DNA of 64,000 nt from positions 374,501 through 438,500 of the forward strand of contig NQOF01000001.1 in the NCBI GenBank assembly GCA_002270465.1. Reading direction: 5' to 3'. A program made the translations under genes and the position numbers. This document shows positions 8,360 through 17,865 of this stretch, piece by piece. Origin of the DNA: Blautia hominis. Lineage in GTDB: Bacteria; Bacillota; Clostridia; Lachnospirales; Lachnospiraceae. Below the pieces are notes generated by a model. That model was not told where the DNA came from, did not search any database, and was given only the letters and a program-made list of their open reading frames with translations. Positions within the stretch are counted from its first letter, which is position 1. The number at the start of each line of letters is the position of its first letter.

Positions 8360-8833
8360 ATGAAGATCAAATTACCTGTTACACTTTACCAGCGCATTCT
8401 TAGTATCCTGTCTTTTCTGCTGCTGATCGGGCAGCTGCTGTGTCTTATTTTACGCTGGAACTCTCTGCCCAATGAAATTCCCACCCACTTTGGGCTGAAT
8501 GGACAGGCGGACGCCTACGGCCCCAAAGGATCACTGGTCATACTCCCGGTAATCACTGTTCTTATCTATCTGTTGATGATATTTGTAGAGAAATTTCCTG
8601 AATTCTGGAATGTACCCGGCCATGTGACACCCCAAAACATAGGCTGGATCTATGGAAATATGAAAAGTATGCTTGTCACCCTGCGTTTTGCCGTCACCTT
8701 TATATTCTTTTATCTAAATTACTGTTCCGTATTCTGCCTGGATCTGGGGGCATGGTTCACACCTGTCTTTCTTCTCCTAACCGCAGGACCTATGGTCTTC
8801 TTTATCTGGAGAGCTGTGCATTTTAATAAATGA
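8360..8833 (+). CDS. DUF1648 membrane protein
   Basis: Membrane protein of 157 aa with four predicted helices. The DUF1648 motif is seen as NEIPTHFGLNGQADAYG after the first helix, the consensus loop of this family (P-x-H-[FW]-x-x-x-G). Members are found in SdpI-like immunity proteins and in stand-alone membrane proteins; no function can be assigned. Start ATG follows AAGGAGGATGCCTT. It is one of only four plus-strand genes in the window. Confidence 0.8.
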   Translation: MKIKLPVTLYQRILSILSFLLLIGQLLCLILRWNSLPNEIPTHFGLNGQADAYGPKGSLVILPVITVLIYLLMIFVEKFPEFWNVPGHVTPQNIGWIYGNMKSMLVTLRFAVTFIFFYLNYCSVFCLDLGAWFTPVFLLLTAGPMVFFIWRAVHFNK

Positions 8834-8837
8834 GATA

Positions 8838-8917
8838 AAAAGAGACACACAACCGCTTGGAACTGCCCTTAACTTATTGGGGGCACTTCACATTTTACTT
8901 GGCTGTGTGTCTCTTTT
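8838..8917. terminator. Bidirectional terminator hairpin
   Basis: 14-bp perfect stem AAAAGAGACACACA / TGTGTGTCTCTTTT (8838-8851 and 8904-8917) enclosing a 52-nt loop, between the convergent DUF1648 and FGGY kinase genes. A and T tracts at the stem base suit both directions. Confidence 0.75.
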
Positions 8918-8958
8918 ATAATTCGCCATAACGGAAAACCCGCCATGCGCAGTTTCTA

Positions 8959-10566
8959 CTATTTCATAGTATCAACGGCTGCCCGTTCAATGGCCAGGCC
9001 TTCTTTGTATCTCCTGATAAATTTGTCATATCCTGCCACATCTGCCGGATCGGGAGCCATCTCACTGCCGGTTTCGCCTGCAAATACTTTATTGGTCAGA
9101 TAATCATCCAGCGTTTCCTTCTCGTCTTTGTTCACCATGTAGGATGCCAGCAGGGCAATTCCCCAGGCGCCGCCTTCTCCCGCGGTCTCCATAACAGACA
9201 CCGGCACGTCAATAGCACCTGCCATGATCTTCTGTCCCACACCTTTTGTCTTAAAGAGGCCGCCGTGGCCCAGGATCTTGTCCAGCTTCACACCCTCATC
9301 CTTTAAAAGGATATCAAGGCCAGTCTTCAAGGCACCCAGTGCTGTGAACAGGTGTACCCGCATGAAATTCGCCAGATTAAATCTGCTCTCCGGCATACGT
9401 GCAAACAGGGGGCGTCCCTCCTCAAATCCGGTGATATGCTCTCCTGAAAAATAGTTGTACGCCAGCAGGCCGCCGCAGTCGTCATCACCCTCAAGCGCTT
9501 TGTTGTACAGGGTCCCAAACAGTTTATTCATATCCACTTCCACGCCGAATGCCTCTGCAAATTCTTTGAACAGGGATACCCATGCGTTCAGATCAGATGT
9601 ACAGTTGTTGCAGTGCACCATTGCCACCAGGTTGCCGGTAGGTGTTGTGACCATATCAATCTCTTTATATACTCTGGAAAGCTCTTTCTCCAAAACCACC
9701 ATGGCAAATACAGAAGTTCCGGCAGAGACATTGCCTGTACGTCTTGCAATGCTGTTTGTTGCGGTCATGCCTGTACCTGCGTCCCCCTCCGGCGGGCATA
9801 CGGGAATGCCAGCCTGCAGGTTTCCGCTTACATCCAGAAGTTTTACGCCTTCCTCTGTCAAGACGCCAGCATCCTCACCGGCACTCAGGACTTTTGGCAG
9901 AATCTCTCCCAGTTTCCAGGAATACTTTTTGTCAGCCACAAGTTCATCAAACTGCTCCATCATACGGGCATTATAATCTCTTGTGTTCATATCGATAGGG
10001 AACATACCGGATGCTTCGCCCACGCCCAGAACCTTCTGCCCGGTCAGTTTCCAGTGGATATATCCCGCCAGTGTTGTCTGGAATTTAATTTTTGAAACAT
10101 GCTCCTCATGATTCAGGATCGCCTGATACAGGTGGGCAATGCTCCATCTCTGAGGGATATTAAACCGGAACACTTCTGTCAGTTTGTCAGAAGCCTCCTC
10201 CGTCATGGTATTTCTCCAGGTGCGGAAGGGTACCAGCAGTTCATCCTTTTCATCGAATACCATATAGCCGTGCATCATGGCACTGAATCCTACTGCCCCC
10301 AGTTTTGTGATGACAGCACCATATTTTTCTTTTACATCCTCTGCCATCTTCGCATAGCTGTCCTGCAGTCCCGTCCAGATATCCTCCAGGGAGTATGTCC
10401 AGATATTATGTTCCAGACGATTTTCCCAGTCGTGGCTGCCGGACGCGATGGGCGCGTTATCTTCCCCAATGAGCACTGCTTTGATACGGGTAGAACCGAA
10501 TTCGATACCCAGCACTGCCTTTCCGCTTTCAATCACATTTTTTACCTTTTCCAAATTCAAACCCAT
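8959..10566 (-). CDS. FGGY-family carbohydrate kinase
   Basis: Sugar kinase of 535 aa. The N-terminal ATP-site motif is [15 protein letters not shown] (residues about 18-32); the C-terminal half has [10 protein letters not shown] and [15 protein letters not shown], the FGGY phosphate/adenosine motifs. It is the last gene of the arabinose operon, 21 bp after araD, and is distinct from the araB in the same operon. Substrate is unknown: a second pentulose (L-xylulose or D-xylulose) is a reasonable guess from context. Confidence 0.85.
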   Translation of the reverse strand: MGLNLEKVKNVIESGKAVLGIEFGSTRIKAVLIGEDNAPIASGSHDWENRLEHNIWTYSLEDIWTGLQDSYAKMAEDVKEKYGAVITKLGAVGFSAMMHGYMVFDEKDELLVPFRTWRNTMTEEASDKLTEVFRFNIPQRWSIAHLYQAILNHEEHVSKIKFQTTLAGYIHWKLTGQKVLGVGEASGMFPIDMNTRDYNARMMEQFDELVADKKYSWKLGEILPKVLSAGEDAGVLTEEGVKLLDVSGNLQAGIPVCPPEGDAGTGMTATNSIARRTGNVSAGTSVFAMVVLEKELSRVYKEIDMVTTPTGNLVAMVHCNNCTSDLNAWVSLFKEFAEAFGVEVDMNKLFGTLYNKALEGDDDCGGLLAYNYFSGEHITGFEEGRPLFARMPESRFNLANFMRVHLFTALGALKTGLDILLKDEGVKLDKILGHGGLFKTKGVGQKIMAGAIDVPVSVMETAGEGGAWGIALLASYMVNKDEKETLDDYLTNKVFAGETGSEMAPDPADVAGYDKFIRRYKEGLAIERAAVDTMK

Positions 10567-10587
10567 AAAATCTTACCTCCGTGATTT

Positions 10588-11277
10588 TTATTTCTGTCCG
10601 TAGTAGGCATCTGCCCCGTGTTTTCTGTAATAATGTTTGTCCTGCAGTTCCTGGGGAGCCGGTTTTACCTGCGGGTTGATGGTCTCACACCGCGCTGCCA
10701 TCTTGGCAACCTCTTCCAGGACCACTGCATTGTGGACTGCTTCGTGTCCATCCCTGCCCCAGGTAAATGGTCCGTGGTTCTTGCAGAGGACTGCCGGGAC
10801 CGCTTCATAGTCATTCTCCTTAAAATATTCCGCAATGAGAAGGCCTGTATTCTTCTCATATGCGCCGTCTATCTCCTCTTTTGTCAAACATCTGACACAA
10901 GGGATTTCTCCGTACATATAGTCCGCGTGAGTGGTACCGTAGCAGGGAATGCCCCTTCCGGCCTGTGCCCAGCTTGTGGCCCACGGGGAATGTGTATGTA
11001 CGATCCCGCCGATGTTTGGAAATGCTTTGTAAAGCTCAAGATGTGTGGGCGTATCGGAGGATGGATTGTATTTCCCCTCGATCTTATTTCCGTCCAGGTC
11101 CATGATGACCATATCTTCCGGGGTCAGCTTGTCGTAGTCAACGCCGCTGGGTTTGATGGCAAAATAGCCTGTCTCCCGGTCAATCTGGCTTACATTTCCC
11201 CAGGTGAAGGTTACCAGTCCGTACTTTGGCAGAAGCATATTTGCTTCGTATACCGCTTTTTTCAGTTCTTCCAACAT
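10588..11277 (-). CDS. araD: L-ribulose-5-phosphate 4-epimerase
   Basis: Class II aldolase-fold Zn enzyme of 229 aa that converts L-ribulose 5-phosphate to D-xylulose 5-phosphate. Seen: TWGNVS (residues about 25-30), KPSGVDYD, the [12 protein letters not shown] metal motif (His95, His97), GTTHADY and [10 protein letters not shown] with the third His. Length and motif spacing match AraD/UlaF. The gene starts 3 bp after the araB stop. AraD rather than UlaF/SgbE is chosen because araB and araR adjoin it. Confidence 0.93.
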   Translation of the reverse strand: MLEELKKAVYEANMLLPKYGLVTFTWGNVSQIDRETGYFAIKPSGVDYDKLTPEDMVIMDLDGNKIEGKYNPSSDTPTHLELYKAFPNIGGIVHTHSPWATSWAQAGRGIPCYGTTHADYMYGEIPCVRCLTKEEIDGAYEKNTGLLIAEYFKENDYEAVPAVLCKNHGPFTWGRDGHEAVHNAVVLEEVAKMAARCETINPQVKPAPQELQDKHYYRKHGADAYYGQK

Positions 11278-11280
11278 GAT

Positions 11281-12951
11281 TTATCTCCTCGCTTCCGCTT
11301 TTATTTTTTTCAGTCTCTTCATTACATCATTGCCGCCCCGCCCGAAGTAGTCGTGCAGGGTTTTAAATTCCTGATACAGCCTGTCATAGACCGCTGTATG
11401 TTCGGGGTTTGGTCTGTAGGTCCTCTCCTCCACCCGTCCCATGGCTTTTGCCGCCTCAAAAATCGTGTCGTATCCGCCATTTTTCTTCCCTGCCGCCACA
11501 GCGCCGAACATGGCGGAACCAAGTGCAGGGGACTGGTCCGAGGCACCAATGAAGATCTCACGGTTTGTTACATCCGCATAAATCTGCATCATCATGGCAT
11601 TTTTCTTGGAAATGCCTCCGCAGGCGTAAAGCTCCTTAACCGGTACTCCTGCCTGTTCAAAGTTGTCAATGATCGTACGCATTCCGTAAGCTGTGGCCTC
11701 GATCAAAGCCCTGTAGATCTCCTCCGGTTTGGTGGTCAGTGTCAGGCCCAGTATCATCCCTGTCAAATCCGCATCCACCAGCACAGAACGATTGCCGTTC
11801 CACCAGTCCAGGGCAAGGAGCCCGCTCTCCCCTATTTTGAGACGGGATGCCTTTCCGGTGAGAAGCTCATGGATCGATATGTTCTGCCTGTCTGCCTCCT
11901 GATAATAGGATGTGGGCACACAATTCTTTACAAACCATTCAAAGTGGTCGCCCACACAGGGCTGTCCCGCTTCATATCCATAGAGCCCCGGAAGGACTCC
12001 ATCCTCCACCACGCCGCAGATGCCGGGAACCATCTTCTCCTCCCTGCTGCACATAATGCCGCAGGTGGAGGTTCCCATGATCATCAAGAGCTTGTTTGGC
12101 TCTGTGATCCCTACCGCGGGAAGGGATACGTGGGCATCCACATTGGCCACACCCACTGCCATGCCCGCACGCAGCCCCAGTCGGTCTGCCGCCTCATTGG
12201 TCAGTTCCCCGGCTTTTGCTCCCTGGGGATAGACTTCTTTGCCAAGTTTTTCCTCTGCCACATGTTCCAGGCGTGTATCAAGAGCCTTGAAAAAATCAGA
12301 GGAAGGGTAACCTTCCCTCTTATTCCAAAAAGCCTTATATCCGGCCGCACATCCGCTGCGCTTCTCCTGACCCGTCAGCTTAAAGATAACCCAGTCCGCA
12401 GCCTCCACAAACCGGTCTGCCTGTTCATAGACTTCAGGAGCTTCTTTCAGGATCTCCATCAGTTTAGGAATCATCCATTCGGAAGAAACCCTCCCGCCGT
12501 ATCTTGAAAGGAATGTCTCCCCCCGCTCCCCGGCAACCCTGGTACAGATATTGGCCTCTTCCTGGGCTGCATGGTGTTTCCACAACTTCAGCCATGCATG
12601 GGGAACGTGTTCCCACTCCTCACGCAGACAGAGAGGAGTGCCTTCCCTGTCCACCGGCATAACCGTGCATGCCGTAAAATCAATGGACAGGCCTATGATA
12701 TCCTCAGGATCCACACCGCTGTCCCTCAGAACAGCAGGTATGGTAACATCCAGCACCTCCAGATAATCCAATGGGTGTTCCAGCGCCCAATCCGGAGGCA
12801 GTCTGGTTCCGTCCGGCAGGTATTCCTCCATCACTCCGTGGGTGTAGGGTTTGGTGCTCTGGGCAGCTACCGTTCCGTCGGACACATCTACCAGGACTGC
12901 CCGTCCGGACTGGGTGCCATAATCCACACCGATCGCATATTTTTTCTTCAT
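11281..12951 (-). CDS. araB: Ribulokinase
   Basis: FGGY kinase of 556 aa phosphorylating L-ribulose. The start [21 protein letters not shown], the [20 protein letters not shown] stretch, the MGTSTC loop, [18 protein letters not shown] and the C-terminal [18 protein letters not shown] block are typical of AraB. Length is as expected. Follows araR by 14 bp and precedes araD by 3 bp. An araA isomerase gene is not present in the window and must be elsewhere if arabinose is used. Confidence 0.94.
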   Translation of the reverse strand: MKKKYAIGVDYGTQSGRAVLVDVSDGTVAAQSTKPYTHGVMEEYLPDGTRLPPDWALEHPLDYLEVLDVTIPAVLRDSGVDPEDIIGLSIDFTACTVMPVDREGTPLCLREEWEHVPHAWLKLWKHHAAQEEANICTRVAGERGETFLSRYGGRVSSEWMIPKLMEILKEAPEVYEQADRFVEAADWVIFKLTGQEKRSGCAAGYKAFWNKREGYPSSDFFKALDTRLEHVAEEKLGKEVYPQGAKAGELTNEAADRLGLRAGMAVGVANVDAHVSLPAVGITEPNKLLMIMGTSTCGIMCSREEKMVPGICGVVEDGVLPGLYGYEAGQPCVGDHFEWFVKNCVPTSYYQEADRQNISIHELLTGKASRLKIGESGLLALDWWNGNRSVLVDADLTGMILGLTLTTKPEEIYRALIEATAYGMRTIIDNFEQAGVPVKELYACGGISKKNAMMMQIYADVTNREIFIGASDQSPALGSAMFGAVAAGKKNGGYDTIFEAAKAMGRVEERTYRPNPEHTAVYDRLYQEFKTLHDYFGRGGNDVMKRLKKIKAEARR

Positions 12952-12965
12952 CTGCCTTAAATCTC

Positions 12966-14072
12966 CTATCCGTTCTCCGTATTTCTGTTTTTGGTGGACC
13001 CCCGCACAACCAGTTCCGGCTGGATCAGGCGCGGAATCCGGCTCTTCTCCTCCGGTACTTTACGGATCTTTTCCAAAAGCAGTTCAGCGGCCATCTCACC
13101 CAGTTTTTCCTGGGGATGAGCGATGGTTGTCAGCCCCACGGTCCCCTCTGCGATGACAGAGTTGTCATACCCTGTCACAGAAATATCTTCCGGCACTCTC
13201 TTTCCGTTTTTCTGCAGAGAACGGATGACCTCCAGTGCGATCTGGTCGTTGTAGCATACAACTGCATCCATCTCCACCTGCTGCTGCAGCAGAAGATCTA
13301 TCATCTGCGCCGGTTTCATCTTACGGTCCTCCGTGTGAAACCATACCACCATATCCGGGTCATAGGAAAATCCGGCCTCCTGGAGTGCCTTCACATATCC
13401 CTTGTGCCGTTCTCTCCCCTGAAAGTCATCCGCCTTAAAAATCCCCAGTATTTTGCTGTGCCCGCTGTCCAGCAGATGTTTTGTGACAAGGTAACCGCCT
13501 TTACAGTCATCCATAAGAATGTGCGGCTTGTCCATCATCTGTGGATATACGCCTTGGATAAATACATAGGGGATCTCATACTGGTCCAGCATTGCATACA
13601 AGTTTGTATGCCTGCAGAAAATCTGGCTTTTACTGGGTTCGATGATCAGCCCCTCTATGTCCTTAGTCAGGATATCCTCCAGGACCCGTTCCTCTTTTGT
13701 CCGGCTGTTGGCCGTATTTTTCAGGATGATGCTGTATCCGTTGGCTGTCATCACCTTATCCATGCCCTGGATCAGGCGGGGAAAGATATAGTCGGATATG
13801 TAGGTTGTCACAACTGCGATATTCCTTGAATTCTTCATGTGCCCCATGCGCTGGGAACAAAAGGTTCCGCGGCCGTGTTCCGCTTCAATATACCCTTCAT
13901 TAATGAGAATTGACAGGGCTTTGCGCACCGTATGGCGGCTGATCTGATAGCGGGCAGACAGTTCGTTTTCCGAGGGCAGCTTTTCTCCCGGCTTGATCTC
14001 ACCGCTCAAGATTGACTGCTTCAGTTCCTCCATGAGCACATAATATTTTGTCTTTCCGTTTTCGTTTGTCAT
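12966..14072 (-). CDS. araR: Arabinose operon repressor AraR (GntR DNA-binding, LacI-type sensor)
   Basis: Regulator of 368 aa. Residues about 8-75 are a GntR winged helix ([33 protein letters not shown]), and residues about 85-360 a periplasmic-binding-protein-like sugar sensor ([19 protein letters not shown], then [28 protein letters not shown]). This chimera is characteristic of AraR of Firmicutes, which releases DNA on binding arabinose. It is the first gene of its own operon, so it is autoregulated. Start ATG follows AAGGAGGGGCAT. Confidence 0.92.
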   Translation of the reverse strand: MTNENGKTKYYVLMEELKQSILSGEIKPGEKLPSENELSARYQISRHTVRKALSILINEGYIEAEHGRGTFCSQRMGHMKNSRNIAVVTTYISDYIFPRLIQGMDKVMTANGYSIILKNTANSRTKEERVLEDILTKDIEGLIIEPSKSQIFCRHTNLYAMLDQYEIPYVFIQGVYPQMMDKPHILMDDCKGGYLVTKHLLDSGHSKILGIFKADDFQGRERHKGYVKALQEAGFSYDPDMVVWFHTEDRKMKPAQMIDLLLQQQVEMDAVVCYNDQIALEVIRSLQKNGKRVPEDISVTGYDNSVIAEGTVGLTTIAHPQEKLGEMAAELLLEKIRKVPEEKSRIPRLIQPELVVRGSTKNRNTENG

Positions 14073-14093
14073 ATGCCCCTCCTTATGGTTCTT

Positions 14094-14128
14094 ATTTTAC
14101 AACTTGTATGGTTCTCTTCACAAGTTGT
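14094..14128 (-). promoter_or_regulatory. araR operon promoter with overlapping operator
   Basis: Minus-strand TTGTGA (14118-14123), 18-bp spacer, TAAAAT (14094-14099). The inverted repeat ACAACTTGT (14099-14107) / ACAAGTTGT (14120-14128) straddles both hexamers, its arms 21 bp apart centre to centre. TTGTA-type arms resemble AraR sites, so it is probably the AraR operator. Confidence 0.65.
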
Positions 14129-14161
14129 TTCCGAATAAAAAATCCAACCGAAACTTCACCC

Positions 14162-14236
14162 GTTACTGTTCAAAGACCACTGTACCGGGAGGTGTTTTCA
14201 TGCCGGAAGCATGAAAATCCCGAGGTAGGCAGCGCG
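14162..14236. repeat. Dispersed hairpin repeat, copy B
   Basis: A 75-bp element matching copy A at 6199-6272 over GTTACTrTTCA, GAGGTGTTTTyATGC and CATGAAAATCCCGAGG. It folds as GGG..TTTTCATGC / GCATGAAAA..CCC with a short loop. Located between the araR promoter and the end of the PIN-like gene. Confidence 0.6.
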
Positions 14237-14267
14237 ATATGGGGCAGTATGCTGAAATTAACTTTCC

Positions 14268-15080
14268 TCATTCTATGTATTTCAAATTTCCGGTCTTCAA
14301 CTCTTCCAATTTCCCTTCAAATATTTCTTCCAGCACCTTCTCACAAGGAACTTTACATAGCCTTCTTTCCTTTGAAGTATCCTGTATTTTAAAGGTCCTC
14401 TGATTTGTTTTGGAACATAATCTTAAATATGCATCGACATAAGGGGCTGCTTCCTCTTTTTCAAATCCACCTTCTTTATGTAATCTCAAAAAAGCAGATA
14501 ATACGCTGATGCATTTTACTCCACCAATACTCACGATACCATTTCTGGCATTCTTATCATCAGAGCAGAACACATAGATTTGTTCTCCACTCATGATAAA
14601 CAATACCTGTAGTAAAACGTAGGTCTTTAGTTCACCCAGATTCTGCCCTTCGCCAATTAAGTCACAATCAACTTCCAGATTGTACAGAAAATCTGCCTTT
14701 GTAACGTTTCTATAGTCCAGTTGTCGAATACACTGGAATTTTTCCTCAAAATATCCTTTACGATACGCTTCACAAGCAGTCTTCATCAACTGCATATACA
14801 TTGCGCTGGCAGAAGCTCCATATACATTTTCAAGTTCATCCAAAATCTGCTCATCATCATAGCAAATGATGGTTCCGTTGGATTTCATTTTACACAGCCA
14901 CTCTGGAGCGCCTGCTATATTATGTCTTGATAATTCAATATGAATCTGTTCATGACAATAAAATTGATAGCCCGGCATCTCCATAATTCGATTTATCATA
15001 GGGTTTTCATTATCTTTACGGATGAGATGCATTTTAGAAATAAAGTCCGTATCCAGCAGAGCATATTTTTCGTTTGTCAT
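14268..15080 (-). CDS. PIN-like domain protein of an XRE/ImmA module
   Basis: Protein of 270 aa. The N-terminus KYALLDTDFISKMHLI has the hydrophobic-strand-D-x-D pattern of PIN ribonucleases; further acidic residues occur at LEVDCDLIGEGQNLGELKTY (residues about 131-150) and SDDKNARNG (about 172-180), in the order expected for a PIN active site (D, E, D, D). I infer a PIN-like nuclease, perhaps related to the PIN-fold toxins found with XRE-COG2856 proteins. No signal peptide or membrane segment. It starts 8 bp after the ImmA-like gene and is the last gene of the unit. Confidence 0.55.
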   Translation of the reverse strand: MTNEKYALLDTDFISKMHLIRKDNENPMINRIMEMPGYQFYCHEQIHIELSRHNIAGAPEWLCKMKSNGTIICYDDEQILDELENVYGASASAMYMQLMKTACEAYRKGYFEEKFQCIRQLDYRNVTKADFLYNLEVDCDLIGEGQNLGELKTYVLLQVLFIMSGEQIYVFCSDDKNARNGIVSIGGVKCISVLSAFLRLHKEGGFEKEEAAPYVDAYLRLCSKTNQRTFKIQDTSKERRLCKVPCEKVLEEIFEGKLEELKTGNLKYIE

Positions 15081-15088
15081 ATGCCAAC

Positions 15089-15910
15089 CTATCTTTCTTC
15101 CCGAAAGCCTTTCTCAATTTCTTTAAGATACTCTTTATCAGCCGCTTCTCTACTATCCGTAAGCAATTCATTTTCTGAATTAAACTCCAGATTATCATAG
15201 AGACTGCCCCAATATACCTGATCACTGCTATCAACCTGCCACTGTCTGGCCTTACCTGTTACTGCAATTCTTTCCGAAACATATTCCACACTATTTGCAA
15301 GAAGTTCTTTTGCCGTAGATTCGGATATGATCCTGCCCTCAAAAAGGCGTAGCACTGTTGCTTTATATGGAAGCGCAAACAAATCCATCAAAGTCAGTAT
15401 ATTATCAACTGTGATATCATTTCCTGCAATTCCAAAAATATCGGTCTGCTCGCGCATTTCTTTATCTGTCATCAAAAGCAGTCCTGCAAATGCATTTGCT
15501 TCCAAATCTTCCTGTGTTACCGCAGCCTCATCACCTATTTGAGAATTTAAAAGGGAACCACCTGTAATCGTGCTCTGGTTGATATCTTCCACATAACAAT
15601 AAATATGGTACAATTCATGAGCCACTGCAAATATCTGTTTGCAAAGAATCAATTGGGAGTTCACACATACGAACAATCTGCCTTTTTTAACAAAAGTAAA
15701 TGCCCACAATTCTTCATCCATAAAGGGATATCTCAAGATTTCCAATTCAACCTCATTCTTTCTTGCATAGTTTGAAACGATTTCAAAGATAGAAGACCTG
15801 AGAATTGTTGTGCCGCAATATACCCCTGCAAAATGTTTTGACAGATCATTAATCTTCTCGAACTGCTTATCCTGTTTTTTATATAAACTTCCGTCTAAAA
15901 CATTGCTCAT
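15089..15910 (-). CDS. ImmA/IrrE-type metallopeptidase
   Basis: Protein of 273 aa with the COG2856 zinc-peptidase motif AHELYHIYC (HExxH, residues about 97-105) and a downstream LEANAFAGLLLM supplying the third ligand (E-x-x-A-N-x-F-A). In ICEBs1 ImmA and in deinococcal IrrE this domain cleaves a partner XRE repressor. Start ATG overlaps the XRE stop by one base (TGATG), indicating coupled translation. The C-terminal 90 residues after the peptidase core are not recognisable. Partnership with the XRE protein is inferred from the coupling. Confidence 0.82.
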   Translation of the reverse strand: MSNVLDGSLYKKQDKQFEKINDLSKHFAGVYCGTTILRSSIFEIVSNYARKNEVELEILRYPFMDEELWAFTFVKKGRLFVCVNSQLILCKQIFAVAHELYHIYCYVEDINQSTITGGSLLNSQIGDEAAVTQEDLEANAFAGLLLMTDKEMREQTDIFGIAGNDITVDNILTLMDLFALPYKATVLRLFEGRIISESTAKELLANSVEYVSERIAVTGKARQWQVDSSDQVYWGSLYDNLEFNSENELLTDSREAADKEYLKEIEKGFREER

Positions 15911-16290
15911 CAATTTTCCTCCCAGGACTTCATCATCTCTGTACCATTCTCACGAACACGACTATGAAACAGAATCATATCTGAAACCTCATCCGCTATT
16001 GACAGCGCTTTTTTTGCTTGTTCAGATGAAACTTTTCCCATAAATGCAAGCGCAATATTAGTATCTGCAGTAGTCTCCGGGATTTTTGTCAGTTCTTCCA
16101 TTTTAACACCAAGGAAATCTGCAGTCTTTTTCAGTTCAATGGCATTGATCATCCGTGAACCATTCAGCATTTTATTCACAGTCTGCTTATTAGTATCCAA
16201 AGCCGCCGCCAAGTTAATTTGTTTTTTATTTTGTTTTTTCAAAAGCGCAAGTATATTGTTTGCGATTGTAATATTCATATCCATGATCAT
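15910..16290 (-). CDS. XRE-family helix-turn-helix regulator
   Basis: DNA-binding protein of 126 aa. Residues about 8-65 form an HTH_3 domain (QINLAAALDTNKQTVNKMLNGSRMINAIELKKTADFLGV). The C-terminal half contains the segment AFMGKVSSEQAKKALSIADEVSDMI of unknown role, a candidate cleavage or dimer region. The ATG at 16290 lies behind AAGGAG; another ATG two codons further is possible. First gene of the XRE/ImmA/PIN unit, with a consensus promoter and inverted repeats upstream. Confidence 0.85.
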   Translation of the reverse strand: MIMDMNITIANNILALLKKQNKKQINLAAALDTNKQTVNKMLNGSRMINAIELKKTADFLGVKMEELTKIPETTADTNIALAFMGKVSSEQAKKALSIADEVSDMILFHSRVRENGTEMMKSWEEN

Positions 16291-16327
16291 ATGTCTCCTT
16301 TCTTGAAAGGCTTTTCTTTTCACTTAT

Positions 16328-16426
16328 ATTATATGTACTCCCGCAAAAGCAGTCAATATTATAGTTACTTATTTTTATGTATTTATTGCTAAATATACTA
16401 TATAACTACTTTTTTAACGTAACTAT
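16328..16426 (-). promoter_or_regulatory. Promoter of the XRE/ImmA/PIN unit with inverted repeats
   Basis: Minus-strand TTGACT (16351-16356), 17-bp spacer, TATAAT (16328-16333), a near-consensus promoter. Upstream of the -35, ATAGTTAC (16361-16368) is inverted as GTAACTAT (16419-16426), with a related TATAACTACT between them. These are candidate XRE operator sites. Confidence 0.6.
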
Positions 16427-16439
16427 CACATTACACTAT

Positions 16440-16610
16440 TTACCCTTTTAGTTTTTTCTGTTCCGAATCATCTAAAAATGAATCAGTATTGCCAATAGTA
16501 TCAAAGCTGTTACACCAGTCAATATCACATACTTGCATTTCAATCTTTTCTGGCCGTTAATGACCCTGATGATATTTTCTAAAATAATCTGTCAAATTTG
16601 TTTTTTGCAT
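16440..16610 (-). pseudogene. Small open frame interrupted by one stop codon
   Basis: A start ATG at 16608-16610 lies 8 nt behind AAAAGGAG, a good ribosome site. The frame gives 17 codons (MQKTNLTDYFRKYHQGH), a TAA, then 38 further codons in the same frame, including an internal ATG (MQVCDIDWCNSFDT...), to a second stop. It could be a decayed 56-codon gene or a short leader followed by a small gene without its own ribosome site. Not recognised. Confidence 0.3.
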
Positions 16611-16616
16611 AAAAAT

Positions 16617-16665
16617 ACTCCTTTTCGATAAGAATTATCTTTCTGATTTCTTATCGAAAAAGAGT
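16617..16665 (-). terminator. Terminator downstream of the DUF6930-like gene
   Basis: 16-bp stem with one mismatch, ACTCCTTTTCGATAAG / CTTATCGAAAAAGAGT (16617-16632 and 16650-16665), with ATTTTTATG after it on the minus strand. It lies about 105 bp after the stop at 16772. Confidence 0.55.
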
Positions 16666-16771
16666 TGTTTCTACGGATATCAATTTTTCTCCACTCACCA
16701 CTGCAATTCATCATGTTCTTCGTGACTCGTATCTACACCTATAGGGGTGGAAGAATCCTCACCTTATCTTG

Positions 16772-17794
16772 CTAAAAATTTTCAAACATATGCTCTCTGA
16801 TCTCAGAGATGATCTGATCCATCTCTTCCAATTCATCTTTTTCAAGCTGGATGCCGCACTCCTCGCAGATATCCTGAAGTGCTGCAAATACCCACGGATT
16901 TCTGGCCTTGAGGCGCAGCATCCTTCCGTTTTTCTGCAGATAATCCACAAAAAAATCCAGCACTACATCAATTTCCGAGTCCTCCGGATTCACCATCTTC
17001 ATGTCCAGGACCATACCTGACGCGTGGTCCAGGGTCACAAACAGAAGGGGGCTTATGGGACGTTCATATTTTTCCAGCTCGATGCTGGCATGGACATAGG
17101 CAAAATCCACAGATATCTCTGTTCCCACTTTCGGCCTTTTTTTCAGACGCCTTCTCAGCACCTCATCCTGCAGCACAATAAGCGGATATTCCCGTTCCAC
17201 CATGGGAATAGACTCTGCAAACATATTCCACAGCCCTGTTTTTTCATTATAAGCTCTCCAGAGTATCTCACCCTTATCCCAGTCCACAAAAATCCGCTCC
17301 TCTATCACAGCCCGGACTGCCATGAACAGGTTCTGGAACGTCTCTGTGAGCACTTCCACCTCCCGCGCATCCGGTGTACAGGGTACGAATCTGGGCATAC
17401 AGGACTGGTAAAAAGGCCATTCTCCCCGGCCTCTGAACTTATATCCCAATTCCTTTATGATTTTTTTCTGGTCCGGCGGAACCTCTTCCCGGTCTCCAAA
17501 ATAACAGGTAAGAGAACTTTGCTCCAGCATTGCATAATCGGGAGGGATCCCCGTTTCCTCGGTGGAGGCAATCATATCAAAGTCCCTCAGACCTTCCAGC
17601 CCTTCATAGACACTGATCCCATAACAGTTTCCGCCGCATCCCATAATGCTGGCGAAAACAGGTTCCTCGCTGTCTTTTAAAAAGATAGCTATGAGCTGGG
17701 TATCCCAAAAATATTTCCATGGCTCCAGAGCCTTCAGATTACAGGTGACTTCATATAATTTCTCCCACTGTTTTGACGATGCCTCTTCTCTCAT
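16772..17794 (-). CDS. Uncharacterised protein, DUF6930/DUF7309-like
   Basis: Soluble protein of 340 aa from the ATG 7 nt behind GGAGG (a TTG two codons earlier is less likely). The layout resembles the DUF7309 plus DUF6930 proteins of Clostridia: an N-terminal domain with FLKDSEEPVFASIMGCGGNCYGISVYEGLEGL and a C-terminal domain ending in an acidic helical segment. No catalytic motif is visible. Family assignment is from memory of the pattern, so moderate confidence. Confidence 0.55.
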   Translation of the reverse strand: MREEASSKQWEKLYEVTCNLKALEPWKYFWDTQLIAIFLKDSEEPVFASIMGCGGNCYGISVYEGLEGLRDFDMIASTEETGIPPDYAMLEQSSLTCYFGDREEVPPDQKKIIKELGYKFRGRGEWPFYQSCMPRFVPCTPDAREVEVLTETFQNLFMAVRAVIEERIFVDWDKGEILWRAYNEKTGLWNMFAESIPMVEREYPLIVLQDEVLRRRLKKRPKVGTEISVDFAYVHASIELEKYERPISPLLFVTLDHASGMVLDMKMVNPEDSEIDVVLDFFVDYLQKNGRMLRLKARNPWVFAALQDICEECGIQLEKDELEEMDQIISEIREHMFENF

Positions 17795-17865
17795 ACACAA
17801 TCCTCCTCTTAACCTTTTGGCTGTTTTCCCGGTCAGACCCGCAGCCGCATCTCACTTACAGGAAA

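Noticed and set aside
10618-12507. 629-codon plus-strand frame antisense to araB/araD
   Set aside because: High-GC third-position shadow of araB and araD; no ribosome site or recognisable domain.
15089-16290. ICE or prophage remnant because of XRE-ImmA
   Set aside because: No integrase, excisionase, relaxase, attachment sites or phage genes occur in the surrounding 10 kb.
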